This document shows, piece after piece, positions 35,141 to 43,554 of a stretch of 64,000 nucleotides of DNA (position 1 is its first letter; every line of letters begins with the position of its first letter). The translations under genes were made by a program, and so were the position numbers. Below the pieces are notes generated by a model. The model saw only the letters and a list, made by a program, of their open reading frames with translations. It was not told the DNA's origin and did no database searches. This DNA comes from an uncultured Slackia sp. (GTDB lineage: Bacteria > Actinomycetota > Coriobacteriia > Coriobacteriales > Eggerthellaceae), in assembly GCA_934661005.1 (NCBI GenBank), contig CAKUIK010000002.1, positions 1 to 64,000 on the forward strand, written 5' to 3'.

Positions 35141-37984
35141 TTACGCAAGTTGGTCGAGCACATCGCCGCAGCGCTTGCACACCTCGGCATGGTTCGGGTT
35201 GCCGCCAAGCTCGCGATGGTTCCAGCAACGCGGGCACTTCGGCTCGCTGGTTGCGCAAACCCCGACCTGCGGCTCCTCAACATCGCCAGCGGCAACGTCG
35301 ACGTGGCTCACGATGAACAGCTCTTCAAGGTCAATCGCATCATAGGCGCCAAGCACGTCGGCGACAGTCTGCGAAACCGTGATCTTCAAAACGGCTTCCT
35401 GGCTCTTGCCCACGGTTTTCGCGTTGCGAGCTTCCTCGATGGCCTTCGTCACGGCATCACGAACCTCAAGCAGGCACGCGAAGTTCGCCATAACGGCCTC
35501 GGCCGCCTCGCCCTGCGGCAGCGCCGGGGTGAAATCGGCAGCTGCAGGCCAGCCAGCCAGCTGCACGCTCACGGGACGACCCTCGCGATTGCGCTCGGTT
35601 TCGGGGTAATGCTCCCATACCTCGTCGCAGGTGAACGACAAAATCGGGCTCATGACGCGCACGAGCACCTCGAGGATGTTCATGAGCACAGTCTGGGCCG
35701 AGCGGCGCGCCACCGAGCCAGGAGCCTCGGCGTACAGGCGGTCTTTCACGACATCCATGTATACCGAAGACAGATCGCCGACGACGTAATCGTAGAGCGC
35801 GCGGAACACCTGGTGGAAGTGATACTCGTTGTAGCCACGCTCCACATCGTCGAGCAGCTGCTTCAGGCGCAGCATCGCCCATACGTCAACAGGACGCATC
35901 TCGTCGAGAGAAACCGCGTCGCGCTGGAAATCGAAACCGTCGAGGTTGCCCAGCAAGAAGCGGAACGTGTTGCGGAAGCGGCGGTACGCATCGGAGGTGC
36001 GCTGCAAAATGTTGTCGCCGATGGAGACGTCAACCGAATAGTCGGTGGACGCAACCCACAGGCGCAGCACGTCAGCGCCGTACTTGTCGATGACCTCCTG
36101 AGGAGCGATGCCGTTGCCCTTGGACTTCGACATCTTCTCGCCGTTTTCGTCAACGGTGAAGCCGCAGCACATGACGCTCTTGTAGGGCGATTGGCCAAAC
36201 GCGCCCGTGCCCAACAGAAGCGAGCTCTGGAACCAACCGCGATGCTGGTCGGAGCCTTCGAGGTACATATCGGCAGGCCAACGCAGGTGATCGGCCTCGG
36301 CGCGATGCTTCAGCACGCCCACGTGCGACACGCCCGACTCCCACCATACGTCGAGAATATCCTTCTCGGGCACGACGTCGGTGCAGCCGCACTTCGGGCA
36401 GCACGTGCCCTCGGGCAGGTATTCCTTGGGCTCCTTCGTGAACCATGCGTCGGCGCCTTCGGTGTTGAACAGGTCGATAACCGCGTCGAAGGTCTCTTCG
36501 GTAGCGACGGTCTCGCCGCAGCTCGCGCACTTGAACACAGGAATCGGCACGCCCCAGCTGCGCTGGCGCGAGATGCACCAGTCGGGACGGTCGGCGACCA
36601 TGGCGCCAATACGGTTCACGCCCCACTCGGGAATGAATTCCACGTGGTTGTGAATCTGGTCGAGAGCAGCCTCACGCAGACCCGTGTTGTCCATAGAGAC
36701 GAACCACTGATCAGTTGCGCGGAAAATGACGGGCTCATGGCAGCGCCAGCAATGCGGGTAGCTGTGCACGATGTCGACATGCGCGACAAGCGTGCCCTGC
36801 TCGCGCAGCCACTCGATGATCTTCGGGTTGGCCTCGTCGGTGGTAAGGCCCGTCCATTGCGGCACGTAATCGGTGAAGCGACCGTCGTCGTCGATCGGCA
36901 TGATGGTGTCGACGCCGAACTTCATGCCGACCTTGTAGTCGTCGACGCCATGGCCGGGAGCCGTGTGAACGGCGCCGGTGCCTGCGTCGAGGGTGACATG
37001 CTCGCCCCAAATGATGCGGCCCGTGTTCTGGTGCATAACGGGGCAGATATACGTGATATCGCCGAACTGGTCGCCCTTCATGGTGACGGGCTCGCCGTTC
37101 GCCTCAACAATGCGATAGCTCTCCCAACCAGCAACCTTGGCGACGGCTTCGACCATGTCTTTCGCGAACATCATGAACTTGCCATCGGCCTCGACGAAGC
37201 AGTAGTCGATATCGGGACCGAGCGACACGGCGGTGTTCGAAGGCAGCGTCCACGGCGTGGTGGTCCAAATAAGCACGTAGGCGCGCTCGAGGTCGACGCC
37301 GGCCTCGGCGAAAGCGGCCGGAATGTTGTTGAGCTTAAAGTTCACGTAAATCGAAGGCGACGTCTCGTCGGCATATTCGATTTCGGCCTCGGCGAGTGCG
37401 GTGTGGCAATGCGAGCACCAGTGAATGGGCTTGCGGCCGCGGTACACGGCGCCATTGAGGTAAAGTTCCTTGAACACTTCGACGTTCGCGCTCTCGAAGT
37501 TCGGCTGGAACGTGAGGTACGGGCGCTCCCAGTCGCCATTCACGCCCAGGCGCTTGAAGTCGTTGCGCTGCACATCGACGAACTTTTCCGCCCATTCACG
37601 GCACAGGCGACGCACCGTGGCCTGGGGCAGTTCACGCATTTTCTCGGTGCCGAGCTTCTTTTCGACCTCGTGCTCAATCGGCTGGCCGTGGCAGTCCCAA
37701 CCAGGAATGTACGGCGTGAAATAGCCGCGCTGCGCGTGCGACTTAATCACGAAGTCTTTCAGAATTTTGTTGAAGGCATGGCCAATGTGAATCGGGCCAT
37801 TCGCGTACGGAGGGCCGTCATGCAAGATGAAGGGCTCGCCGTCTTTGTTCTTCTCGAGAATGCGATGATAGATATCCTCTTCAGCCCACTTCTCCAGGCG
37901 CTTCGGCTCATTTTGAGGAAGGTTCGCCCTCATGGAGAAGTCGGTTTTCGGCAGGTTCATCGACTGCTTGTAATCGTTTCCCAT
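35141..37984 (-). CDS. ileS: Isoleucyl-tRNA synthetase
   Basis: 947 residues, class I synthetase. HIGH signature in ANGPIHIGHAF (residues 66-69), large CP1 editing domain, KMSKS loop in EKMSKSKGNG, and a C-terminal zinc finger with CPRCW and CKRCG. The ATG at 37984 (MGNDYKQSMN) has GGAG 6 bases upstream. The longer frame upstream runs through a palindromic non-coding region. No T-box sequence was recognised in the leader. Confidence 0.97.
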   Translation of the reverse strand: MGNDYKQSMNLPKTDFSMRANLPQNEPKRLEKWAEEDIYHRILEKNKDGEPFILHDGPPYANGPIHIGHAFNKILKDFVIKSHAQRGYFTPYIPGWDCHGQPIEHEVEKKLGTEKMRELPQATVRRLCREWAEKFVDVQRNDFKRLGVNGDWERPYLTFQPNFESANVEVFKELYLNGAVYRGRKPIHWCSHCHTALAEAEIEYADETSPSIYVNFKLNNIPAAFAEAGVDLERAYVLIWTTTPWTLPSNTAVSLGPDIDYCFVEADGKFMMFAKDMVEAVAKVAGWESYRIVEANGEPVTMKGDQFGDITYICPVMHQNTGRIIWGEHVTLDAGTGAVHTAPGHGVDDYKVGMKFGVDTIMPIDDDGRFTDYVPQWTGLTTDEANPKIIEWLREQGTLVAHVDIVHSYPHCWRCHEPVIFRATDQWFVSMDNTGLREAALDQIHNHVEFIPEWGVNRIGAMVADRPDWCISRQRSWGVPIPVFKCASCGETVATEETFDAVIDLFNTEGADAWFTKEPKEYLPEGTCCPKCGCTDVVPEKDILDVWWESGVSHVGVLKHRAEADHLRWPADMYLEGSDQHRGWFQSSLLLGTGAFGQSPYKSVMCCGFTVDENGEKMSKSKGNGIAPQEVIDKYGADVLRLWVASTDYSVDVSIGDNILQRTSDAYRRFRNTFRFLLGNLDGFDFQRDAVSLDEMRPVDVWAMLRLKQLLDDVERGYNEYHFHQVFRALYDYVVGDLSSVYMDVVKDRLYAEAPGSVARRSAQTVLMNILEVLVRVMSPILSFTCDEVWEHYPETERNREGRPVSVQLAGWPAAADFTPALPQGEAAEAVMANFACLLEVRDAVTKAIEEARNAKTVGKSQEAVLKITVSQTVADVLGAYDAIDLEELFIVSHVDVAAGDVEEPQVGVCATSEPKCPRCWNHRELGGNPNHAEVCKRCGDVLDQLA

Positions 37985-38431
37985 CGTGTACTCCGATTCC
38001 TTTCTTCTGTGCGTGTTCCAAGCGTCAAATCGCGCTTGGGGCAGTACGGTTCGCGCGGCGGCCAATGCGGCCTTCGCGCAAGTTTTCCGAGTATAAATCA
38101 ACACAGCAGCTTCACCGACATCAAAGGCCACTTTCTATGAGGATCACACGCTCGAGGCACGCGGTGCGCGGCCCGCCCACCGCACGGGGCCGAAATGCGC
38201 TGGCCGCCGCGAGGCAACCGTCTCGCGGCGGTCGCCTCTCCGCAATCGCACCAAGCACGTATCCCCCGTCTCCTGCGCGTCGAGCGCACAACCAACCATG
38301 GCAAACAATCGTTCGCAGGCAACAAAAATCGATGTTTGTCAACGGCGCTTGACAGATACGACTATACTTTTTCTATCCGCAGCACAACAGCGGAACGCCG
38401 CGTGCGCGCGGCCATTACGACGGGAGCACTT
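37985..38431. other. Divergent intergenic region between ileS and degV
   Basis: 447 bp without a credible gene. It holds a GC-rich hairpin CCGCCGCGAG / CTCGCGGCGG at 38204-38231 and an unrelated stem GTGCG / CGCAC nearby. The end next to degV is AT-richer and probably carries its promoter. A T-box was looked for on the ileS side and not seen. Confidence 0.5.
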
Positions 38432-39301
38432 ATGAGCTATCAAATTATCACCGACTCGGCATGCAACCTTACCGAAGAGATGATCGACGCATTCAAACTC
38501 GAAATTCTGCCCCTGACCTTCATGGTCGACGGCGTGCAGCACCGCAGCTATCTCAAAGGCGAGAAAACCGACCTGCGCCAGTTCTACACGATGATGCGCG
38601 AAGGGAAAGTCATCACCACGTCTCTTCCCAACATGCAGGAAACCGAAACCACCCTGCGCAGCGTGCTCGATGCGGGCCGCGACGTGCTCTACCTGGGGTT
38701 CTCAAGCGCGCTTTCGGGCACCTATGAAGCCACTGAGCTACTCATGAAGCAACTTGCCGGTGAGTATCCCAACCGTACGCTCTGCGCGGTCGAAACGTTC
38801 GCCGCATCAGGCGGCGAAGGCATGCTCGTATACTTGGCCTGCAAGAAAAAGGAAGCGGGCGCATCGCTTGAGGAAGTCGCCGATTTCGTGCGCGAAACGC
38901 GCGACCGCCTGTGCCACTGGTTCACTGTCGACGATTTGATGTTCCTGTTCCGCGGCGGGCGCGTGAGCCGCACGAGCGCATGGGCGGGCACGCTGCTCAA
39001 CATCAAACCCGTGATGCATGTCGACAACGAAGGCCGACTCGTTCCCGTGGAAAAGGCACGCGGGCGCCGCAAGGCAATCAAAGCGCTCGTCGACCATATG
39101 GAGCAAACGGCAATCGACCCAGCAAGCCAGACCATTTTCATTACCCACGGCGATTGCATCGAAGACGTCGTGCTGCTGGAGAGCGAAATCAAGAAACGCC
39201 TCGGATGCACCGAGTTCGTCGTGAACTATGTCGACCCCGTTATCGGCGCGCATTCCGGACCGGGAACGCTTGCGCTATTCTTCGTCGGCGAACACAAATA
39301 G
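38432..39301 (+). CDS. DegV-family fatty-acid-binding protein
   Basis: 289 residues. Starts with the family signature YQIITDSACNLTEEM, continues with TTSLPNMQETE and LGFSSALSGTYEA, and ends DPVIGAHSGPGTLALFF. DegV (FakB-like) proteins bind a fatty acid and in Gram-positives present it to the FakA kinase. No fakA is nearby. The ATG at 38432 has GGGAG upstream; a longer frame upstream is non-coding. Confidence 0.93.
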   Translation: MSYQIITDSACNLTEEMIDAFKLEILPLTFMVDGVQHRSYLKGEKTDLRQFYTMMREGKVITTSLPNMQETETTLRSVLDAGRDVLYLGFSSALSGTYEATELLMKQLAGEYPNRTLCAVETFAASGGEGMLVYLACKKKEAGASLEEVADFVRETRDRLCHWFTVDDLMFLFRGGRVSRTSAWAGTLLNIKPVMHVDNEGRLVPVEKARGRRKAIKALVDHMEQTAIDPASQTIFITHGDCIEDVVLLESEIKKRLGCTEFVVNYVDPVIGAHSGPGTLALFFVGEHK

Positions 39302-39308
39302 CACCTCA

Positions 39309-39332
39309 AAGCGCCTTCGGGCGCTTTTTTAT
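39309..39332 (+). terminator. Intrinsic terminator of degV
   Basis: AAGCGCC-TTCG-GGCGCTTTTTTATT, a GC stem with a TTCG loop and a six-T run, 8 bp after the stop. Confidence 0.9.
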
Positions 39333-39345
39333 TGCTCGTTGGCGG

Positions 39346-39492
39346 CGTTTCTGCGCCTGCGCGCCCGCCAACGGCCACGGCTCGCTACCGTTCGCTTCGC
39401 TCACTATGCGCTCGCCTGGCTTCGCTTCATTTTCGAATGAAGAACAAGTTTGAGCTCAGACGGCCTCTGGCGGGAGCGCAGGCGCAGAAACG
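39346..39492. repeat. Fold-back intergenic element D1
   Basis: Arms 39346-39370 and 39468-39492 are reverse complements over 25 bp with one mismatch. The interior (39379-39422) carries the GCTACCG...TATGCGC...CGCCTGGCTT block, the reverse complement of the block in D2 and near 33423. The whole gap 39302-39848 is non-coding. Confidence 0.75.
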
Positions 39493-39573
39493 TCCAGACC
39501 GAAATCGTATCGGCAAAGCACGAAAAGGCAATCGCGCCCGAATGCAAACTCCGTTTCGGCTGCGATACGCGAC

Positions 39574-39734
39574 GGCCCGCTCGGCGCACGGTGGGCTTGC
39601 GAAAGACCGTCTGACTTCACTTCTGCCCTTCATTCTAAAACGAAAAGAAGCCAGGCGGGCGCATAGCGAAGCCCGCAGGGCGAAGCGGTAGCCCGCCGTG
39701 GTCGCGCGCAACCCCTCCGTGTGCCGAGCGGGCC
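39574..39734. repeat. Fold-back intergenic element D2
   Basis: Arms GGCCCGCTCGGCGCACGG (39574-39591) and CCGTGTGCCGAGCGGGCC (39717-39734) match with one mismatch. The interior at 39648-39695 has AAGCCAGGCGGGCGCATAGC then GAAGCGGTAGCCCG, inverted relative to D1, so D1 and D2 face each other. Confidence 0.75.
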
Positions 39735-39775
39735 GCTGCGCATCGCGAACAGCGACCGAATCGCAGCAATGCGCG

Positions 39776-39812
39776 GCGGCGGCCTTCGAGAACTACGCTC
39801 CAAGGCCGCCGC
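39776..39812 (-). terminator. Hairpin downstream of the aminopeptidase gene
   Basis: GCGGCGGCCTT / AAGGCCGCCGC, an 11-bp perfect stem, 36 bp beyond the aminopeptidase stop. No T run on the minus strand, so it could be a 3' end structure or part of the repeat field. Confidence 0.45.
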
Positions 39813-39848
39813 TTCGTTCTGTCCTTATTCAGTTCGGGGGAATCTTCC

Positions 39849-41201
39849 CTATTTCAGCTCGATGGAATCAGACCCGTTGATGACGATTTCCGCATCGAAG
39901 AACGCCTTCAGAGCGTCGATGGAAAGCTTCACATCGCAGGCAGCGCAGGTCTCATAGCTCGAATGCATCGCGAGCTGCGGTAATCCCACATCGACGCCAT
40001 GCATGCTCACCTGGGTGTTCGACAAGTTGCCCAACGTGGAGCCGCCCGCCATATCGCTGCGATTGGCGAATGTTTGCACGGCAACGCCTGCCGCTTCGCA
40101 TACAGCCAAGAACGCGGCGCGCGAGAATGCATCGGTGCAGTACTTCTGGTTCGCAGCCTCTTTAATTACCATGCCGCGCCCAAGGACGGGACGGTTTTCC
40201 GCATCGGCAACCTCAGGGCGGTTCGGATGCAGCGCGTGCGCGTTATCGCAGCTCACGAGCATCGATTTCGCAACGGCGCGATGGTAGTCTTCACGCTCGA
40301 AGCCGAGCGCGCTGTTCATGCGCTCAAGCGTATCGCGCAACACTGTGGACATGGCTCCTTGTTTGGTATTCGACCCGACCTCTTCATTGTCAAAGCAGCA
40401 ATACACCGAAACATCGTGCTCATTTTCGCTTACCAAGAACGCCTCGAGCGACACGAACGCGCACGCCACATCGTCGAGCTTAGGAGCCGAAAGGAACTCT
40501 TCGGCAGCGCCCCACAGCTGAGGCTTCTGCCTATTCACCAAAAACATGTCGCGCGAAACGACCTGTTCGGCGGAAACTCCCAGTTCGGAGGCAACGTACT
40601 CATCAAGCGCGCCGCGCGTGAGCGCACCAGCCGAAAACAGCGGCATAAGGTCGACTTGGCGATTCGGCGAGAACTTCTCGTTCACCGATCGATTCATATG
40701 AATCGCCAGGCTCGGAATGAGCGCGACATCGCGAGCAGAATCGTAGAGTTTGCTCACGATTCGGCCGCCTTCGCGCACGAGCACGCGGCCGGCCAAACCA
40801 AGCGGCTTGTCGAACCAGGTGTAGTCGATCGCTCCGCCATACACCTCGGTATTCAAGCGCATATACTCGCCCGGACCTTCGAGCTCGCTTTGCGCCTTGA
40901 GCTTGAACGTCGGAGAATCGCCATGAGCGGCCGTGATTTGAAAGTGGTAGTCATCGAGCTTGGCGCCCACCTTGAATGCAACAACGGTCGAACCGTTGCG
41001 CGTCGTGAAGTACTTTCCGCCGCGTTCGATACTCCATGAATCGGCCTCGGGCAAGAACAAGAACCCCGCATCCTTCAATCGAGCGGAAATTTCGGCCGTC
41101 GTATGGAACATGCTCGGGCACTTCTCGATAAAACTGGCAAGCCCTAAAGCCGCATCGCGAGCTTCGGCGGAGAGCGTGATATCGTTATCCCTGTTCAGCA
41201 T
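39849..41201 (-). CDS. M18-family aminopeptidase
   Basis: 450 residues. Metal-binding positions of the M18 family can be seen in ITAAHGDSPTFKLK, CCFDNEEVGSNTKQGA (the two glutamates) and the late histidine in LAMHSSYETC. These cytosolic di-zinc enzymes remove N-terminal residues, often acidic ones, from peptides. GAAGGA precedes the ATG. It ends far from the repeat field at 39302-39848. Confidence 0.92.
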   Translation of the reverse strand: MLNRDNDITLSAEARDAALGLASFIEKCPSMFHTTAEISARLKDAGFLFLPEADSWSIERGGKYFTTRNGSTVVAFKVGAKLDDYHFQITAAHGDSPTFKLKAQSELEGPGEYMRLNTEVYGGAIDYTWFDKPLGLAGRVLVREGGRIVSKLYDSARDVALIPSLAIHMNRSVNEKFSPNRQVDLMPLFSAGALTRGALDEYVASELGVSAEQVVSRDMFLVNRQKPQLWGAAEEFLSAPKLDDVACAFVSLEAFLVSENEHDVSVYCCFDNEEVGSNTKQGAMSTVLRDTLERMNSALGFEREDYHRAVAKSMLVSCDNAHALHPNRPEVADAENRPVLGRGMVIKEAANQKYCTDAFSRAAFLAVCEAAGVAVQTFANRSDMAGGSTLGNLSNTQVSMHGVDVGLPQLAMHSSYETCAACDVKLSIDALKAFFDAEIVINGSDSIELK

Positions 41202-41231
41202 TGGTTATCCTTCTTTCGAAAATCGCAATCG

Positions 41232-43517
41232 CTAGTCGGCCTTTTCGACATACGATGAATCTGCATTGGATTCCGACGACACGCCCGCACTTGTTGCCTC
41301 GCCGGTAAGCACGCGGCTCGAAACCACGTTGCCGGGAGCGACGAGCAAAGCACCCACAGAATCGACCTCGGGAGCATCGACATACAACGTATGGTTGATC
41401 ATTTGGCTTTGCGAGAAACGCTCATCGGTACGCACCGTAATTACCACATCGGCGCCTTCAATCGCCGCCATGGGACGAACATCATGCGTGAGCACCACAA
41501 CGATATCAACGCCGGAGGTGCGAAAGTGCTCGATAACGTCGCCCACGCGGTCAACCAATTCCTCGTCGATAGATTCGACATCGACATCGGCAAGCAGTTC
41601 AGCCACATTGGCATAGGAACTCTTCGTGGAAACCCTCGCGCTCGATCCTACTGAAGATGTGCGCGATTCGCGAGACGTCGTAATCGTAGTTTTCGTGGTT
41701 GTGGCGGCTTTCGGCAAATTGAGGGCCGACAGCTCGCCGTCGGTAATGCTCACGACGCCGTAGGTATGGCCGCCTTTCATGATGATGCGGCCAAATTGGT
41801 ATTGCTCGAAATCGTTCACGTCGAGCTCAAGAACCGTAGCTTTTTTCGCCTCGTAAATCTTTTTCGCTCCATCGATCGTCATAGCTTCGCTCGCCGCGTC
41901 GGTTGATACGCTCGACGCATTTGCGGAGCCAGAAATACCGGCCTCAGCATCGGGGTTCAAGCCGAGCGCCATTTTAACGAACCCCTTGACGGACTGCTCA
42001 TCCGACGCGCTATCGAAGCCAGAAACACCGTCTTCAGCATTGCCGCTCGATTCAGCAGACTCGCCGCTTTCCGTTGCCTCGTCAGCATCAAGCGCATCGC
42101 CGCCGAGCAACGAAGACGTAGCCGTCGAGGAAGACTCCACCGTGCCTTCGTACAGGATTACACCATACCCCGACATATCGCCCGCGATATCGTCGATGCC
42201 TGTAGAGGCATAGTTCAAATTATGGCCAGCGGAAATATATGTCGTAAGCGCCACGAAACCGGCAACCACGAGACATCCGAACACGGCAAGGGCGATGCCT
42301 TCGCGGACCCCGTGACGCACGGTGTCTTTCGTATTGGACTTCACATCGACCAAATGGGCCGCCTCAGGCGAGCAAATCATTTCTTCAAGGGACAGTTCCC
42401 CGCTGTTGGTTTTCTCACGCGCCTTCTGCGAAATCGCGGGGTCCCACAGCACAACGGGCTCAGGAGCCGGAACATCCTCAAGGGGAACAGACGGTTTCCT
42501 GTCGACTTCCGTCGCGCGATTCGCGGCTTTGACATGGGCAAGCTCGATTGTGGACGGTGTCGGAACAACATCTTCCTCCCCCGTTTTGCCCGCCAAGTCT
42601 TCTGCGAGCTTCTGCTCATCGTCGGGCTTCGAGCTTACGAGCAGCACCATGGCGATGATGCATGCAAAGCCGATGAGGTCAATCAACTCGAAACGGGTTC
42701 CAAGCAGCGTAACGGTGAAGATAGTGGCCGCTACGGGCTCGACTGCGGCGATCATCGACGCCTTCACCGCGCCAATATCGGCAATCGCCTGCATATAAAT
42801 CCACGCTGCAATCACCGTGCCCACCACAATTATGGCGGCCATGCCCAGAATCACTTCGGTATTCACATCGACGGAAACCGTCCAAGGCTGCTCGATGAAG
42901 CACATGGAAGCGCCCGCCACGAACATCGAAAATCCCATGGTCACCAGGCTGCCATAGCGGCCGATAAGCTTTACGGGGATAATGTTGTACGCAGCAAGGC
43001 CCACAGCCGAAAGCAAGCCCCACACAAGACCGGGCAGTGGCATAGCCAAACGAGACACGTCACCGTTCGTCGCAATAAGCACGACGCCGACAAGCGTGAG
43101 CACGAGCCCGAATACCTCGCGCTTTCGCGGCAAGCGATGGCTCGCGCGGCAACTGTACCCCATAACCAACGCCAGGCCCACCATCGAAAGCACCGTGGTG
43201 GTGCCCGAATCGGTATAGCTGATGGACGTGAGGTATGTGAACTGGCAAAACACCGTGCCGAACAGGCCATTCACCGCAAAGGCGACCCACGCGCGCTTGT
43301 TTTTAGCCGCCTCGAGGAAGCGCTCGCGGTCGATGACGGCAGCAAGAATCAGGAATATGGCGCCTGAAATCATGCATCGCACCGAAGTGACCCACGCCGG
43401 TGAAAGGTGCTGCGTCTCAAAAAGGAATTCTGCGCATGTGCCAGAAAAAGCCCAACTCACACCTCCAATAAGAGCGAAAAGCACGCCGCGTGCGAAATGC
43501 GGCCGCGATTTCTGCAT
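41232..43517 (-). CDS. EamA/DMT transporter fused to an exported C-terminal domain
   Basis: 761 residues in one frame. Residues about 8-305 are a ten-helix EamA (drug/metabolite) transporter with two repeats, starting ARGVLFALIGGVSWAFSG. A hydrophilic linker with Pro/Glu follows, then one more membrane segment near residues 400-426 (ALAVFGCLVVAGFVAL). A Ser/Ala/Glu-rich region comes next, and a C-terminal domain with YGVVSITDGELSALNLP and TSGVDIVVVLTHDV, which recalls the second half of calcineurin-like phosphoesterases but lacks their metal histidines. EamA proteins are usually about 300 residues. The ATG at 43517 has an AGGGGG ribosome site. Substrate unknown. Confidence 0.82.
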   Translation of the reverse strand: MQKSRPHFARGVLFALIGGVSWAFSGTCAEFLFETQHLSPAWVTSVRCMISGAIFLILAAVIDRERFLEAAKNKRAWVAFAVNGLFGTVFCQFTYLTSISYTDSGTTTVLSMVGLALVMGYSCRASHRLPRKREVFGLVLTLVGVVLIATNGDVSRLAMPLPGLVWGLLSAVGLAAYNIIPVKLIGRYGSLVTMGFSMFVAGASMCFIEQPWTVSVDVNTEVILGMAAIIVVGTVIAAWIYMQAIADIGAVKASMIAAVEPVAATIFTVTLLGTRFELIDLIGFACIIAMVLLVSSKPDDEQKLAEDLAGKTGEEDVVPTPSTIELAHVKAANRATEVDRKPSVPLEDVPAPEPVVLWDPAISQKAREKTNSGELSLEEMICSPEAAHLVDVKSNTKDTVRHGVREGIALAVFGCLVVAGFVALTTYISAGHNLNYASTGIDDIAGDMSGYGVILYEGTVESSSTATSSLLGGDALDADEATESGESAESSGNAEDGVSGFDSASDEQSVKGFVKMALGLNPDAEAGISGSANASSVSTDAASEAMTIDGAKKIYEAKKATVLELDVNDFEQYQFGRIIMKGGHTYGVVSITDGELSALNLPKAATTTKTTITTSRESRTSSVGSSARVSTKSSYANVAELLADVDVESIDEELVDRVGDVIEHFRTSGVDIVVVLTHDVRPMAAIEGADVVITVRTDERFSQSQMINHTLYVDAPEVDSVGALLVAPGNVVSSRVLTGEATSAGVSSESNADSSYVEKAD

Positions 43518-43554
43518 GTACAATCCCCCTTTGGCGCAAGCCGCGCGAAGGCGG

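Noticed and set aside
35111..38140. A 1009-codon open frame on the plus strand opposite ileS
   Set aside because: Pure shadow of the ileS codons, with no family features and no start signals.
37985..38431. A T-box riboswitch in the ileS leader
   Set aside because: The conserved T-box sequence (AGGGTGG-ACCGCG type) and a specifier loop could not be found. Only GC-rich hairpins are present.
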